A stretch of 64,000 bases of DNA from Sinohyriopsis cumingii (lineage: Eukaryota; Mollusca; Bivalvia; Unionida; Unionidae): positions 22,044,590 through 22,108,589 of the forward strand of contig CM068842.1 of the NCBI GenBank assembly GCA_028554795.2, read 5' to 3'. Both the position numbers and the translations under genes were made by a program. Of this stretch, positions 29,001 through 37,245 are shown one piece after another. Under the pieces are notes generated by a model. It had not been told where the DNA came from. It did no database searches and saw only the letters and a program-made list of their open reading frames with translations. Every line of letters begins with the position of its first letter. The first letter of the stretch is position 1.

Positions 29001-30059
29001 CTTGTGTTGCTCTCGATTGTTATAACCATAATCACATTTCTCACAATAATAACCGTATCCCAGGAATCCGGTGATACTGGTAATGGTATCGAAATGTTCA
29101 TCGTGAGGATAAAGGTGAATGTATTTTCCGTCCTTAAAATCTTGGCCTCGAAACAACAGAGGCCCGCGCATTTCTTGAGGGTACACTTTCAAGGTGTAGC
29201 GTGGAGCTAGGGCATCTTGCAATGTTTGCATCTCAGGAATGCCACAGGGTGTGTCTTTGGACAGGCCGGCTTGTTGTAACAGGAGTTCTGCTTCATTTCG
29301 TTGTTTGGCTCGGTCGGATTGTTGAATAGTTTTCCAGGTTCTTTTCCATTATACCGTGTCGTTCTTGTTGGCATAGGTTCGTCCCACCACGATGGCACGG
29401 GCTAAACACATCTGGTCTTGAGGGTTGTGAATTCGGACGAGACTCTTTTTGGTGTTGCGAAGGTCGTCCACCAATAACATCTTTTTGCATCCAGTCCCTT
29501 GAGGAGGAGAGACGTGGGCCATTTTCAGTGTGGCTTTACCATCGGTGATGTCAAACTGGTCATTAGATTGTTGCACGTGTTGAATCTTGTCCATGACTTT
29601 GGAAGGGGTTAGTTCTGCGGGTCTGCTAAACTCGATCCAACCAGGGGATTTCAAACCGTCGTGATCTATGGATAGTGTCAAGCGATCGTCTTCTTTGGCT
29701 TGACATTGTCGCTTGAGTGCGGTAAGCAAAGAATCCCACATCTCGGTGATGAACCCTTCTGCTTTCTCCAACGGTACGTCGGACTTGAAATCTTTAAACT
29801 TCACCGTGTAGGTGTAAGCCGTGGTTCTAAATTTTCTAGAGGAGCGCTTTTCCGTCTCTCGAATGGAATAGTATTTTTCAGGGTTGACTAAGGGTGGTGA
29901 ACTTGGTTTAGAGGTTTCAAATTCTGGTTCACTCATGTCCTCTTCAAAATCACTGGCATGAATTTGTGCCAAGATTTCAGCTCTGGTACGAGGCGATAGA
30001 TCACGTTTCTGCCTCTTACTTTCTTCTTCTTTCTTCTCAAATGAATAGGATCGTTTCAT
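26014..30059 (-). pseudogene. POLB: DNA polymerase B (protein-primed type), three nonsense codons and one frameshift
   Basis: The frame runs MKRSYSFEKKEEESKRQKRD to GIGLYIKRNPR, about 1,350 codons, the usual Polinton size. N-terminal domain includes NPQDQMCLARAIVVG; a Cys/His-rich region (CEKCDYGYNNREQHKHCGMK) precedes the exonuclease. Exo I is FDFECM, Exo II HNFSGYDGQF, Exo III YCRSDVDILRR; palm motif A is LDVCSLYPYV, B KVMLNCLWGK, C YFDTDSCIY. Stops interrupt the frame at 29349-29351 (TAA), 28836-28838 (TGA) and 28530-28532 (TGA), and one base is missing near 26727 relative to copy B. The longest open piece is 567 codons (26697-28400). It would have replicated the element. Confidence 0.92.
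26028..26037 (-). promoter_or_regulatory. TATA box inside the polymerase 3' end
   Basis: TATATAAAAA on the minus strand lies within the last polymerase codons, 56 nt upstream of the BIR-gene ATG at 25972. Confidence 0.6.
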
Positions 30060-30193
30060 CTTGAGTGAAAAACGTCAAATGACTCAAGTTTAAACACCAT
30101 AGACTAATTTATAGTCATGGCAGACTAGCGTATATAAAAGGGTGTGTGTCTTGTTCTTTCACTATTCATTTCACTCTCAAGCCGAGCACAACG
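30060..30193. promoter_or_regulatory. Divergent promoter, polymerase / zinc-knuckle gene
   Basis: A 134-bp gap holds TATAAAT on minus (30107-30113) for the polymerase at 30059 and TATATAAAA on plus (30131-30139) for the gene at 30194. The two boxes are 17 bp apart. Confidence 0.7.
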
Positions 30194-30664
30194 ATGGAAG
30201 AGACTACCCAGATGGAACGTTTCGTCAGAGCTTTGCGAGGGGTCATTAGAAAATTCTCTTCAGACCAGCCCACGGACTACTCTCCTTCCTTTCGAGATAA
30301 AAGTCAAGATACTTGCTATATCTGTCAGAAGAAAGGGCATTGGTCTTCAGAGTGTCCAGACCGTCAAAAGAGAACAAAAACAGGGGCTAAAAAAGACAAA
30401 AGTCAAGATACCTGTTATTATTGTAAAGAAAAAGGACATTGGTCTCCAGATTGCCCAAAAAAGAAACAAGAGGAGTCAGAAGAAAAAAGGAATTCTTCAG
30501 AAGAAGAGAGGAATTCTTCGGAAGAAGAGAGGGATTTTTCAGAGGAAGAAAGCAGACAGGTGAAGAAAAAGAAACAGGAGAAGAAAAGAAGAAGGGAAGA
30601 AAGTGAGGAGGAAGAAGAGGAAAAGAGTGTGACGGTGAAGAAATTCAAAAAACAGAGAGACTAA
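30194..30664 (+). CDS. Double zinc-knuckle acidic/basic protein, 156 aa
   Basis: Starts MEETTQMERFVRALRGVIRK after a TATA box. Two CCHC knuckles follow, CYICQKKGHWSSEC (about residues 43-56) and CYYCKEKGHWSPDC (about 76-89), the C-x2-C-x4-H-x4-C spacing of nucleic-acid-binding Gag-type knuckles. The C-terminal third is a Glu/Ser/Lys-rich low-complexity coil. It diverges from the polymerase gene and could be an RNA or single-stranded DNA binding protein or regulator. AATAAA at 30748-30753 ends it. Not present in truncated copy B. Confidence 0.75.
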   Translation: MEETTQMERFVRALRGVIRKFSSDQPTDYSPSFRDKSQDTCYICQKKGHWSSECPDRQKRTKTGAKKDKSQDTCYYCKEKGHWSPDCPKKKQEESEEKRNSSEEERNSSEEERDFSEEESRQVKKKKQEKKRRREESEEEEEEKSVTVKKFKKQRD

Positions 30665-30747
30665 AAAGGAAAAAAGAAGAAGTCAATGAACTTTTTAAAA
30701 AGTGTTCTGTTGTGAATTGTGAATTGAATTGTAACAATGGATAAAAG

Positions 30748-30753
30748 AATAAA
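30748..30753 (+). terminator. Poly(A) signal of zinc-knuckle gene
   Basis: AATAAA, 84 nt after the stop at 30664. Confidence 0.6.
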
Positions 30754-30912
30754 TGAATGATATAAGGTAAGTGTCTTTGAGTTTTGATTTTAAAATAAGA
30801 AGCTACACTCACGCACTCATACAAAAACACGTACTATAAGGGTAAAATGGGTTGGCTTTTTTTTTGAGTTATTGGCAAACGAAAATTGTATTTCTTTTCG
30901 AGAAATGTGGGT

Positions 30913-30928
30913 GGCCCTGAAAAGGGCC
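30913..30928 (-). terminator. Histone-type 3' stem-loop (best match)
   Basis: In mRNA sense it reads GGCCCTTTTCAGGGCCACCC, then ACATTTCT and the purine block CGAAAAGAAAT. Stem, TTTC loop, ACCCA flank and downstream element all agree with metazoan histone mRNA 3' ends. It lies 28 nt after the stop at 30956. Confidence 0.85.
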
Positions 30929-30955
30929 TTTTTTCTTTATGGTGTAGGGGTGAGT

Positions 30956-31535
30956 TTAAGCAATCAAGTTTAACTGTCTTAAGCCTTTGCCACGGCCAAG
31001 GCCTACTTCTGGACTGCGTAATGTTGATAATGATGATTGGGTTGAAATCACTAAGGGTGGTACGGTAGGCTTAGTCACAGGGTTGACGTGTTTAGCTCGG
31101 GAAGGTCGTATTCTCTTCGGTCGTAATAAAGAAGTCTGATACATTTGTTTCAGACTTCTTAACTCCGCTAAAATGTCCAACAGTACCGTGACCGTTTGAT
31201 TTTCACCCTCTTGTTTCTTTGCTGCTACTTCTTCTTCTTGCTGTTGTTGCTGTTGTTTTTTTTCTTACCTCTTCTTCTTGCTGCTGCTGTAGGAGAAAAG
31301 CTTGTTCCGCTTCCTTTTGTCGTTGTATAAATTTCTCCAATTCTTCTTTCTGTCTCTGTCTAAAATTCTCCACTTGCGGTAATGAAGAAGGTAACGAAGG
31401 TTCCGGAACAAATTCTTGCGAGGACAGAAAATCCACAAAATCCCAATTCACCTCTTCTGAAAGTAAGTCCGGGTTCCCTTGGGCAGTCTCCCCTGCTGGT
31501 GCACCCCAATGGATCGTTTTCTGAGTTTCCGTCAT
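30956..31535 (-). pseudogene. Gln/Glu-rich coiled-coil protein with a homopolymer frameshift
   Basis: Starts MTETQKTIHWGAPAGETAQG at 31535. A coiled coil follows (ENFRQRQKEELEKFIQRQKE). An eight-A run at about 31256-31263 (plus: TTTTTTTT) shifts the frame and ends this reading at 31203. The other frame continues as DILAELRSLKQMYQTSLL and a basic tail ending GLRQLNLIA at 30956. Either this copy is broken or the run length is miscounted. It shares a divergent promoter with 31755-31988 and ends with a histone-type stem-loop. Confidence 0.6.
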
Positions 31536-31754
31536 GTTGAATCACTGTCGCATAGATTGACTGCACACAAGCGCTAACGAATCTATATAGACCACGTGAC
31601 GTCACAGACTGCTCTCTTCGGATTGGATGCGAGCTGACTGAATTTTGTAACGCGTGTTCGGATTGGTGAATGAACTCAATCCGTTTCAATCCTTCCTGTA
31701 CCTATAAATAAGCGCAGTTAACTGCATTGATTCACCTGTTCTCGTCGCTTCAAG
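31536..31754. promoter_or_regulatory. Divergent promoter with CCAAT, CRE-like, E-box and two TATA boxes
   Basis: TATATAG (31584-31590, read on minus) serves the gene at 31535; TATAAATA (31703-31710) serves the gene at 31755. Between them are CACGTG (31593-31598) overlapping TGACGTCA (31597-31604), and two CGGATTGG blocks (inverted CCAAT at 31622-31626 and 31662-31666). Confidence 0.7.
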
Positions 31755-31988
31755 ATGTGGACTACAGTTGAGTCATCCACCCTTGTGTCTTCCATGATGT
31801 TCAGGAGGGACATGCTCATGTATGTCCGATCCAAGTGGACCGTTGTCCACAGGACAAACACCAGCCTGTGGATACGTAGGATGTACGTCGAAAGACAAGG
31901 ATGCCTGAAAAGCGTGCTAATGTACGGACCAACAGTAAGACGCAGCCTAAGGACAAGAAGAAGACCAATGCGGTGCCCTTTATGTTAA
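31755..31988 (+). CDS. Small Arg-rich terminal protein, 77 aa
   Basis: Starts MWTTVESSTLVSSMMFRRDM and ends in an Arg-rich stretch (RRSLRTRRRPMRCPLC). Net charge is strongly positive, which would suit nucleic-acid binding. The ATG lies 45 nt after TATAAATA, and a histone-type stem-loop follows 24 nt after the stop. No family is recognised and there is no second copy in the window, so coding status rests on its promoter and 3' signal. Confidence 0.5.
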   Translation: MWTTVESSTLVSSMMFRRDMLMYVRSKWTVVHRTNTSLWIRRMYVERQGCLKSVLMYGPTVRRSLRTRRRPMRCPLC

Positions 31989-32000
31989 GGGCATATTAAC

Positions 32001-32329
32001 ATAAACCCAAAGGCCCTTTTCAGGGCCAGCCATATTTCTCGAAAAGAGATTGCCTTTCCATTGCCTACCCCTTTTTAAAAAAAATTTAAATTTAAAAAAA
32101 AATTTTAAAAAAATCCCATGTTCAATTTCCCTTGACGCTGTAAAGTCCCACCCTGTTTAAATTCCTTTGACGCTAAACCGTCCCACGATTTTTCTCCATG
32201 TTAAATTTCCCTTGACGCTAATCTGTCCCACGATTTTTCTCCATGTTAAATTTCCCTTGACGCTAATCTGTCCCAGGGGTCTCTGTAATGCTAATTCCCA
32301 TTGACGCTAATGCATCCCCCCTTACTACT
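32001..32329 (-). repeat. Right terminal inverted repeat, copy A
   Basis: Inverted match to 11077-11412, ending CCTTACTACT. It repeats the TTGACGCTAA motifs and carries the histone-type stem-loop at its inner edge. The hexamer ATTTAA array is shorter than at the left. Confidence 0.9.
32012..32027 (+). terminator. Histone-type 3' stem-loop
   Basis: CCAAA then GGCCCTTTTCAGGGCC then AGCCA, with CGAAAAGAGAT about 12 nt later. It serves the gene ending at 31988. Confidence 0.8.
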
Positions 32330-32362
<33 letters not shown>

Positions 32363-32922
32363 GTGTGTGTGTGTATGCATGCATGTATGTATGTATGTGC
32401 TTGTGTGTGTGTGTTTTGCATTATAAGCAATCTGTTATATGTCAAAGGTCAGAATATTCAGAGACTAAATTGTATATTATATCTGCTCAAAAAGGTCAAG
32501 CTTCTTGCACAAATTTCCCTTCTAATTTTGCCCAACAATGGGCGTAATAAATTGGAACAATAAAAGAAGTTCTACACCTGTTGAGTGACATCTTGGCTTT
32601 TCACATGTATTACTTCTTAATATATAATATGGATGACCTTAGGGTTCGGATAGTGTATCTTCGGTCAAAAGAATGAAGGGAAAAAGAAAAAAAAAACGGA
32701 AATGAACAACTCCTATTGGTAACAATGAACTGTACAGACCTTTATCATACTCTTGTTTGCTCAATATTTCTCAGAGTCAGAAAGGTCTGGTTCAACAAAA
32801 CTATTCGTTGGTGCGAAGCCTAATTAACAGTTTAGCATATAGGCTGGTAACTATTAAATCTGTCTTCCGGTTGGTTAGTCAGTAACGTCATTTTGCTCAA
32901 AAGTTGCGTCATTCCCATACAA
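32330..32922. other. Spacer between the two Polintons
   Basis: Starts with a (TATG)n/(TG)n microsatellite (32331-32416). The remainder is AT-rich with no gene or homology to either element end that I can see. It lies at the centre of the large palindrome. Confidence 0.6.
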
Positions 32923-34654
32923 ATGGATTCAGCATGCCCGCAACGGAGGGGGTGAAAAGACCATCGGAACGTATTCGGTCGATGGCTGGGACTTAGAAAA
33001 CCCCAAGATCGTGTACGAGTTTAACGGTTGCTTATTTCACGGATGTCCCGTCTGTTACCCTGACCGTGACACTAAAAATCAGTTTTTACAACGGACCATG
33101 GAAGACTTGTACCAGGACACTTGTCAGCGGCGCCTAAAGTTGGAACAGCAAGGATACCAAGTGGTGGAAATGTGGGAACACGAGTACGATCACCGTATGA
33201 AAACCGATCCCGAGTTTAAACGCCTCGTGGAAAGTTACCAGTTCATGGACCCGCTGAACCCGAGGGATAGTTTGTACGGAGGAAGGACCAATGCAACCTG
33301 TTTGCTGTACCAAGCCGATGAAGAGAAAGGAGAAGAAATCAAATACTTGGACGTGTGTTCGCTGTATCCCTACGTGTGCAAATATTGTCGCTTTCCCGTA
33401 GGGCACCCGCAATTGCTGACGGAACACATCGACCTGGTCAACATTCGACAATACGAAGGCTTGATCAAGTGTAAAGTTTTGCCTCCCACGAACCTATACC
33501 ATCCCGTCTTACCTCACCATTGTCAAGGCAAACTGATGTTTCCCTTGTGCCGTACTTGTGCCGAAACGTGCAACCAAGACCAACCTTGTCAGCACAGCCA
33601 GGAAGAACGTGCCTTGACGGGAACCTGGGTCAGCGTAGAATTGTTCAAAGCTCTGGACATGGGATACCAACTGTTAGAAGTGTACGAAATTTGCCACTTT
33701 CCTAAGACACAACAATACCACAAGGGTGACCCTACTCAGAAAGGCATTTTCGCTGACTACGTGGATGCCTTTTTGAAACTGAAGCAAGAAGCCAGCGGCT
33801 ATCCTTCCTGGTGTCACACTCCCGAAGACCAAAGACAATTCAAAGAGAAATACTACGAACAAGAAGGCATCACTTTAGACCACATCGAGAAAAACGAAGG
33901 CAGGCGATCGTTTGCCAAAGTGATGTTAAATTGCTTGTGGGGTAAAATGGCACAACGACCGTGTTTACCCAAGACGGAATATTTGACAGAACCTTCCCGC
34001 TACTTCCAGATGATTCACGACAAAACCAAATACATGAAACACGTGGACGTCGTTCGCGAGGATTTGATCTTGGTCAATTACGAAGAAGATCTGGACTTTG
34101 TACAAGACGACCCTTTTGGAAATGTCATCATTGCGGCTTACGTGACAGCTCATGCTCGCTTAAAATTGTACGAAGCTTTAGAACTGTTAGAAGAACGCGT
34201 CCTGTACTTTGACACGGACAGTTGCATTTACATCCATCACCCGATTCAACATCACCCTGACATCGAAGGAGACCGTTTAGGAGCCTGGACAGACGAGCAT
34301 CCCGACGACAAGATTCTAAGTTTCGTCAGTGGCGGTCCCAAAAATTACGGCTACGAATACCGGGACAAACAAGGAGAAGTGCACACGACTTGCAAAGTGA
34401 AAGGACTGACTCTGAATCATCGTACCAGTCGAGTGGTCAACTTTGGGGTATTGAAAGAAGCCTTGCAATCGGGAGAGGATGCAAACTTTAAAGTGACCAC
34501 TTACCAACCGAACAAGATTGTACGTTTACCCACTCACCACATCGTCAGTCGACCCTTGGAAAAAGTTTATCAAATCGTGTACCAGAAGCGAGTGCGACTT
34601 CCCAATCATTTTACCTTACCGTATGGACACGTTGGTATAAAACATTGGTTGTAA
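32923..34654 (+). pseudogene. POLB: DNA polymerase B, C-terminal part only
   Basis: Open for about 577 codons with palm motifs A (LDVCSLYPYV), B (KVMLNCLWGK) and C (YFDTDSCIY) but without the exonuclease and N-terminal domains. No ATG lies at the truncated start. It is nearly identical to copy A and lacks A's frameshift, but ends GIKHWL instead of GIGLYIKRNPR because the downstream sequence differs. Confidence 0.9.
34636..34642 (+). promoter_or_regulatory. TATA box inside polymerase 3' end
   Basis: TATAAAA overlaps the last polymerase codons and sits 42 nt before the BIR-gene ATG at 34678. Confidence 0.65.
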
Positions 34655-34677
34655 GAGGATAGCCTCCCACCAGAAGG

Positions 34678-35097
34678 ATGACTTCGCCACAGCAAGAATC
34701 GAGTGAGAAACCCAATGAGAACTCCAAGTTCAAACCCTACCATTTTCCAGTCTTCTTACCTGACTATTGTGATTGTGCCCATCGATTGGACACGTTTCAG
34801 AAATGGCCTACGGATAGGGAAGGATTACCTTCTTCGCTTGTTTTGGATAGAACAGGATTTGTCTACTTGGGACCTGAGTCAGGATTGGGATACGAGGTAC
34901 AGTGTTTCGCTTGCGGACTGAAGTTACGAATGGATCTATGTATCTATAAAGATTCAGCTATTCTGGAACATACTCGATGGTCTCCGCACTGTCCTTACCT
35001 TTCTATGGCCTTTCCACCCATCACACTACGGTACAATGTTGACGGTACCTTAGAGACGGTACCTTCCGAAACAAGACATAAAAAACGTAAAAAATGA
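34678..35097 (+). CDS. BIR-domain (IAP-like) protein 1, 139 aa
   Basis: Starts MTSPQQESSEKPNENSKFKP. The BIR fold is seen in FPVFLPDYCDCAHRLDTFQK, DRTGFVYLGPESGLGYEVQC, then FACG, and EHTRWSPHCPYL, giving the C-x2-C ... H-x6-C zinc ligands. The tail is basic (KKRKK), perhaps nuclear. No RING follows. Such single-BIR proteins in viruses can block apoptosis. Copy A has lost this gene by a deletion between the two TATA boxes. Its stop overlaps an ATG of a longer frame leading into BIR gene 2, but the TATA at 35132 favours a separate start. Confidence 0.85.
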   Translation: MTSPQQESSEKPNENSKFKPYHFPVFLPDYCDCAHRLDTFQKWPTDREGLPSSLVLDRTGFVYLGPESGLGYEVQCFACGLKLRMDLCIYKDSAILEHTRWSPHCPYLSMAFPPITLRYNVDGTLETVPSETRHKKRKK

Positions 35098-35131
35098 AAG
35101 ATGTACAAGCTGGAGACTGCATTGCGACTAG

Positions 35132-35139
35132 TATAAAAA
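35132..35139 (+). promoter_or_regulatory. TATA box of BIR gene 2 unit
   Basis: TATAAAAA, 57 nt before the ATG at 35196. It is the only clear TATA box before the string of overlapping genes ending near 37435. Confidence 0.7.
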
Positions 35140-35195
35140 GGGGGCTATGGTCAAGATCGATAGTTCATTGTGACTACGAAGACCGAGCGAACAAG

Positions 35196-35834
35196 ATGAA
35201 TACTTTCAGAGAAACACAGAACAAGTTGTTTAGAAAGGAACAATTCAAGTGTGAGGCTTCGGAAGTGGAATGCGATTGTGAGCCTTGCGATGGGTACGAT
35301 GCTGTACCTTGTGACCTGAGCGATGCCGTAAAGCATCATGGGAACTTTAGTGTCCCTACCCCTATCATGGAAAGTGATGCTGTGCGTGTCAAACCTGAGG
35401 GATGCGAAAGCGATGCCGCTCGTCCTCTTGGACATTTTACTGGGTTTCGTTTTAAAGGGGAATGTTCACCTTCACGTCTACCCCCCTACGGATGTCATCC
35501 AGCCCTGAGCAAACTCCTGTTCTTGTCACCCAACCCTCATCGAAACGAACCTGTGAAAGACGAATATTCGTTCCCTGTGCGTTTGTCGGAATACTGCGAC
35601 TTTGAAAATCGTCTTCAATCGTTCAAAGGAAAATGGCCTAAGTATCTGGGAGGACCGACCCCCGAAGAATTAGCCAGAGCCGGATTTTTCTACTTGGGCG
35701 AAGGAGATAAAGTCAAGTGCTTCAGTTGCGGTGTGTCACTTCACCACTGGGAACCGCAAGATTCGGCCTACGTAGAACATGCTCGATGGTCACCGAATTG
35801 TCATTACTTACCCTTAGTGGGACCGAGACATTAA
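35196..35834 (+). CDS. BIR-domain (IAP-like) protein 2, 212 aa
   Basis: The start MNTFRETQNKLFRKEQFKCE is chosen because it follows the TATA box; a longer frame from 35094 would begin upstream of it. Residues 1-90 are Cys/Asp-rich (CDCEPCDGYDAVPCD) with a repeated D-A-V pattern. Residues about 125-208 are a BIR domain with CFSCG, HHWEPQD and EHARWSPNCHYL. Predicted apoptosis inhibitor; the N-terminal part is unlike any family I recognise. Copy A has this gene frameshifted. Confidence 0.85.
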   Translation: MNTFRETQNKLFRKEQFKCEASEVECDCEPCDGYDAVPCDLSDAVKHHGNFSVPTPIMESDAVRVKPEGCESDAARPLGHFTGFRFKGECSPSRLPPYGCHPALSKLLFLSPNPHRNEPVKDEYSFPVRLSEYCDFENRLQSFKGKWPKYLGGPTPEELARAGFFYLGEGDKVKCFSCGVSLHHWEPQDSAYVEHARWSPNCHYLPLVGPRH

Positions 35835-35845
35835 AGTAACTTACC

Positions 35846-36247
35846 ATGTCGTTGACGAAGAAGAAACCAGATTGGCTAGGAGTCAAATGTTGGACATCAC
35901 CGAGACCAGTATTTAAACTTCATTTCAAAAACGATATTGAATCATTACCTAAAGAACTGCAAGAGAAGATTTACAAGGAAGTTTGGCAGGGGTTTGCCAG
36001 AGTGAAATCTCAATGGGTCACTGTAGAACTTTTGTGTCGAGAAATTCATAAGAGGAAAGTAAAAAAAGTCAACCAGTGTGTTAGATTTCTTTGGGTCAAG
36101 GGTGCATTCATCCTATTATATCGCTTTAGACCGTTTACATCAAAAGAGTTCAGTGACATTCTTGGACGTTACCCTGAATGGCAGTGGTCAGAAATTACTC
36201 ACTATGTGGATTACTTTTGTGAATTGTACGGACTGACCTATTCATGA
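35846..36247 (+). CDS. Divergent F-box-like protein, 133 aa
   Basis: Starts MSLTKKKPDWLGVKCWTSPR, 11 nt after BIR gene 2. The middle has NDIESLPKELQEKIYKEVWQ, the same LP-EL---IY--V pattern as the neighbouring F-box-like family, then a basic helical part. The stop overlaps the next ATG as ATGA. No counterpart is kept at the same place in copy A, which instead has three closer paralogs. Function unknown. Confidence 0.5.
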   Translation: MSLTKKKPDWLGVKCWTSPRPVFKLHFKNDIESLPKELQEKIYKEVWQGFARVKSQWVTVELLCREIHKRKVKKVNQCVRFLWVKGAFILLYRFRPFTSKEFSDILGRYPEWQWSEITHYVDYFCELYGLTYS

Positions 36248-36735
36248 GTACTTTACAAGAGAACATTCGTGCTTTGCCTGTGGAATTGAGAGAAAGGATT
36301 TACCGAGAGCTGGTCAAAATACAAGTGAAACGTAAAGAACAATTGCATCCGTTACGTCACCAGATCTTTAACCACTGGTACCTGAATGGTATAAGAGAAC
36401 TGATTCGTCAGAAATTGTTTCAATGGTCAGACATTGTTCAAAACTTTGAGGTAGCTAATGATCGACATGTTCATAATTATGGTTACTTCGAGATTCACCT
36501 AGTGCAACGCATTGAGGAAGACAAGTTAAAGGATTGCCAACATTTGTTACGTGGAATCTACTTAGCGGAAGAGGAAACTTCTAAACGAACTCTGACGTTT
36601 CGGTTACAGTATACAAGATTTAGATTCCCTACTGGAGAACGAAGATCTCTGGCTAGAAAGTACGTGTATTGCATCCGAAATAAAGAGAATATAAAAACAG
36701 GCTGCCATGCCACGGCTTATGTCACATGTCATTGA
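36244..36735 (+). CDS. F-box-like small protein, 163 aa
   Basis: Starts MSTLQENIRALPVELRERIY. The F-box-like helix is followed by VKIQVKRKEQLHPLRHQIFN and a body with FEIHLVQRIEEDKLKDCQHL. It is intact, unlike its closest homolog in copy A (24074-24604). Start overlaps the previous stop by 4 nt; its end overlaps the next gene by 29 nt. It may recruit a host ubiquitin ligase; this is inference. Confidence 0.55.
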   Translation: MSTLQENIRALPVELRERIYRELVKIQVKRKEQLHPLRHQIFNHWYLNGIRELIRQKLFQWSDIVQNFEVANDRHVHNYGYFEIHLVQRIEEDKLKDCQHLLRGIYLAEEETSKRTLTFRLQYTRFRFPTGERRSLARKYVYCIRNKENIKTGCHATAYVTCH

Positions 36736-36931
36736 ACAGATTCCGTGGAAGGAACTCAATGACCATATTCAAACCGTGGATCATTACCATCGATTATTAC
36801 AAGAACTGTATCCATTCAATTTGGGACGACAAGTGGTGTGTGTCTTTGTGACTTGTTTTCTGGGATTTCGTTTACCAGCCGATTCTTTGTGGACTCTTTA
36901 CGATCAGTACTTACCACCTCAATGGCCTTAA
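36707..36931 (+). CDS. Small protein, 74 aa
   Basis: Starts MPRLMSHVIEQIPWKELNDH with a hydrophobic middle (GRQVVCVFVTCFLGFRLPAD). Same as 23905-24129 of copy A. Its last codons contain the ATG of the next gene. Confidence 0.55.
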   Translation: MPRLMSHVIEQIPWKELNDHIQTVDHYHRLLQELYPFNLGRQVVCVFVTCFLGFRLPADSLWTLYDQYLPPQWP

Positions 36932-37245
36932 ATGGTCACGAAAAACTCCTTTTGCTCAAAGCCTTGCGGTTTCATCTTGATACTTCTCGACCTCAACAGG
37001 AAAAAAAGATTCGTCAACTTTTAGCTACTGAAGACGTGTATGACGATGTGTGTGTAGCTTGTGACTTACATCCCCATTGGTCAGATGTCCGTGCCTGGAA
37101 AGAATGGGGTTTTGAGGCTTGGACCCAAGAAGTGGCCAAGTATGCACGAGAGTTGTTCAAGGAAAAAAGTTACTTTTCAACCCGTGTTAGTGACGGTGCC
37201 AGAAGAACCCGTCACCCAGGACAGGACTGTCGTGGACAGACCTGA
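36922..37245 (+). CDS. Small helical protein, 107 aa
   Basis: Starts MALNGHEKLLLLKALRFHLD, with a Cys/His segment DVCVACDLHPHW. Same as 23591-23914. Overlaps genes on both sides in other frames. Confidence 0.6.
   Translation: MALNGHEKLLLLKALRFHLDTSRPQQEKKIRQLLATEDVYDDVCVACDLHPHWSDVRAWKEWGFEAWTQEVAKYARELFKEKSYFSTRVSDGARRTRHPGQDCRGQT

Larger units (their letters stand above)
11077..32329 (-). mobile_element. Polinton/Maverick (adintovirus-like) element, copy A
   Basis: A 21.25-kb element is bounded by inverted terminal repeats that start AGTAGTAAGG and carry polymerase B, integrase, packaging ATPase, protease, major capsid and penton-like genes, the diagnostic Polinton set. Nearly all genes read on the minus strand; two small genes near the right end read plus. 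No 6-bp target duplication is seen: the left flank is TCGGTC and the right flank TATATA. Several genes carry nonsense or frameshift mutations, so this copy is not autonomous. Confidence 0.95.

Noticed and set aside
31755-31988. Terminal protein as a true histone
   Set aside because: It is Arg-rich but shows no histone-fold or tail pattern; only the gene architecture is histone-like.
35094-35195. Longer N-terminus of BIR protein 2 from the ATG at 35094
   Set aside because: It would start upstream of the TATA box at 35132 and is not present in copy A.
36244-36247. ATGA overlaps taken as evidence for a bacterial or phage origin
   Set aside because: All surrounding genes are Polinton/adintovirus type with TATA boxes and AATAAA signals in an animal genome; the overlap only indicates compact coding.
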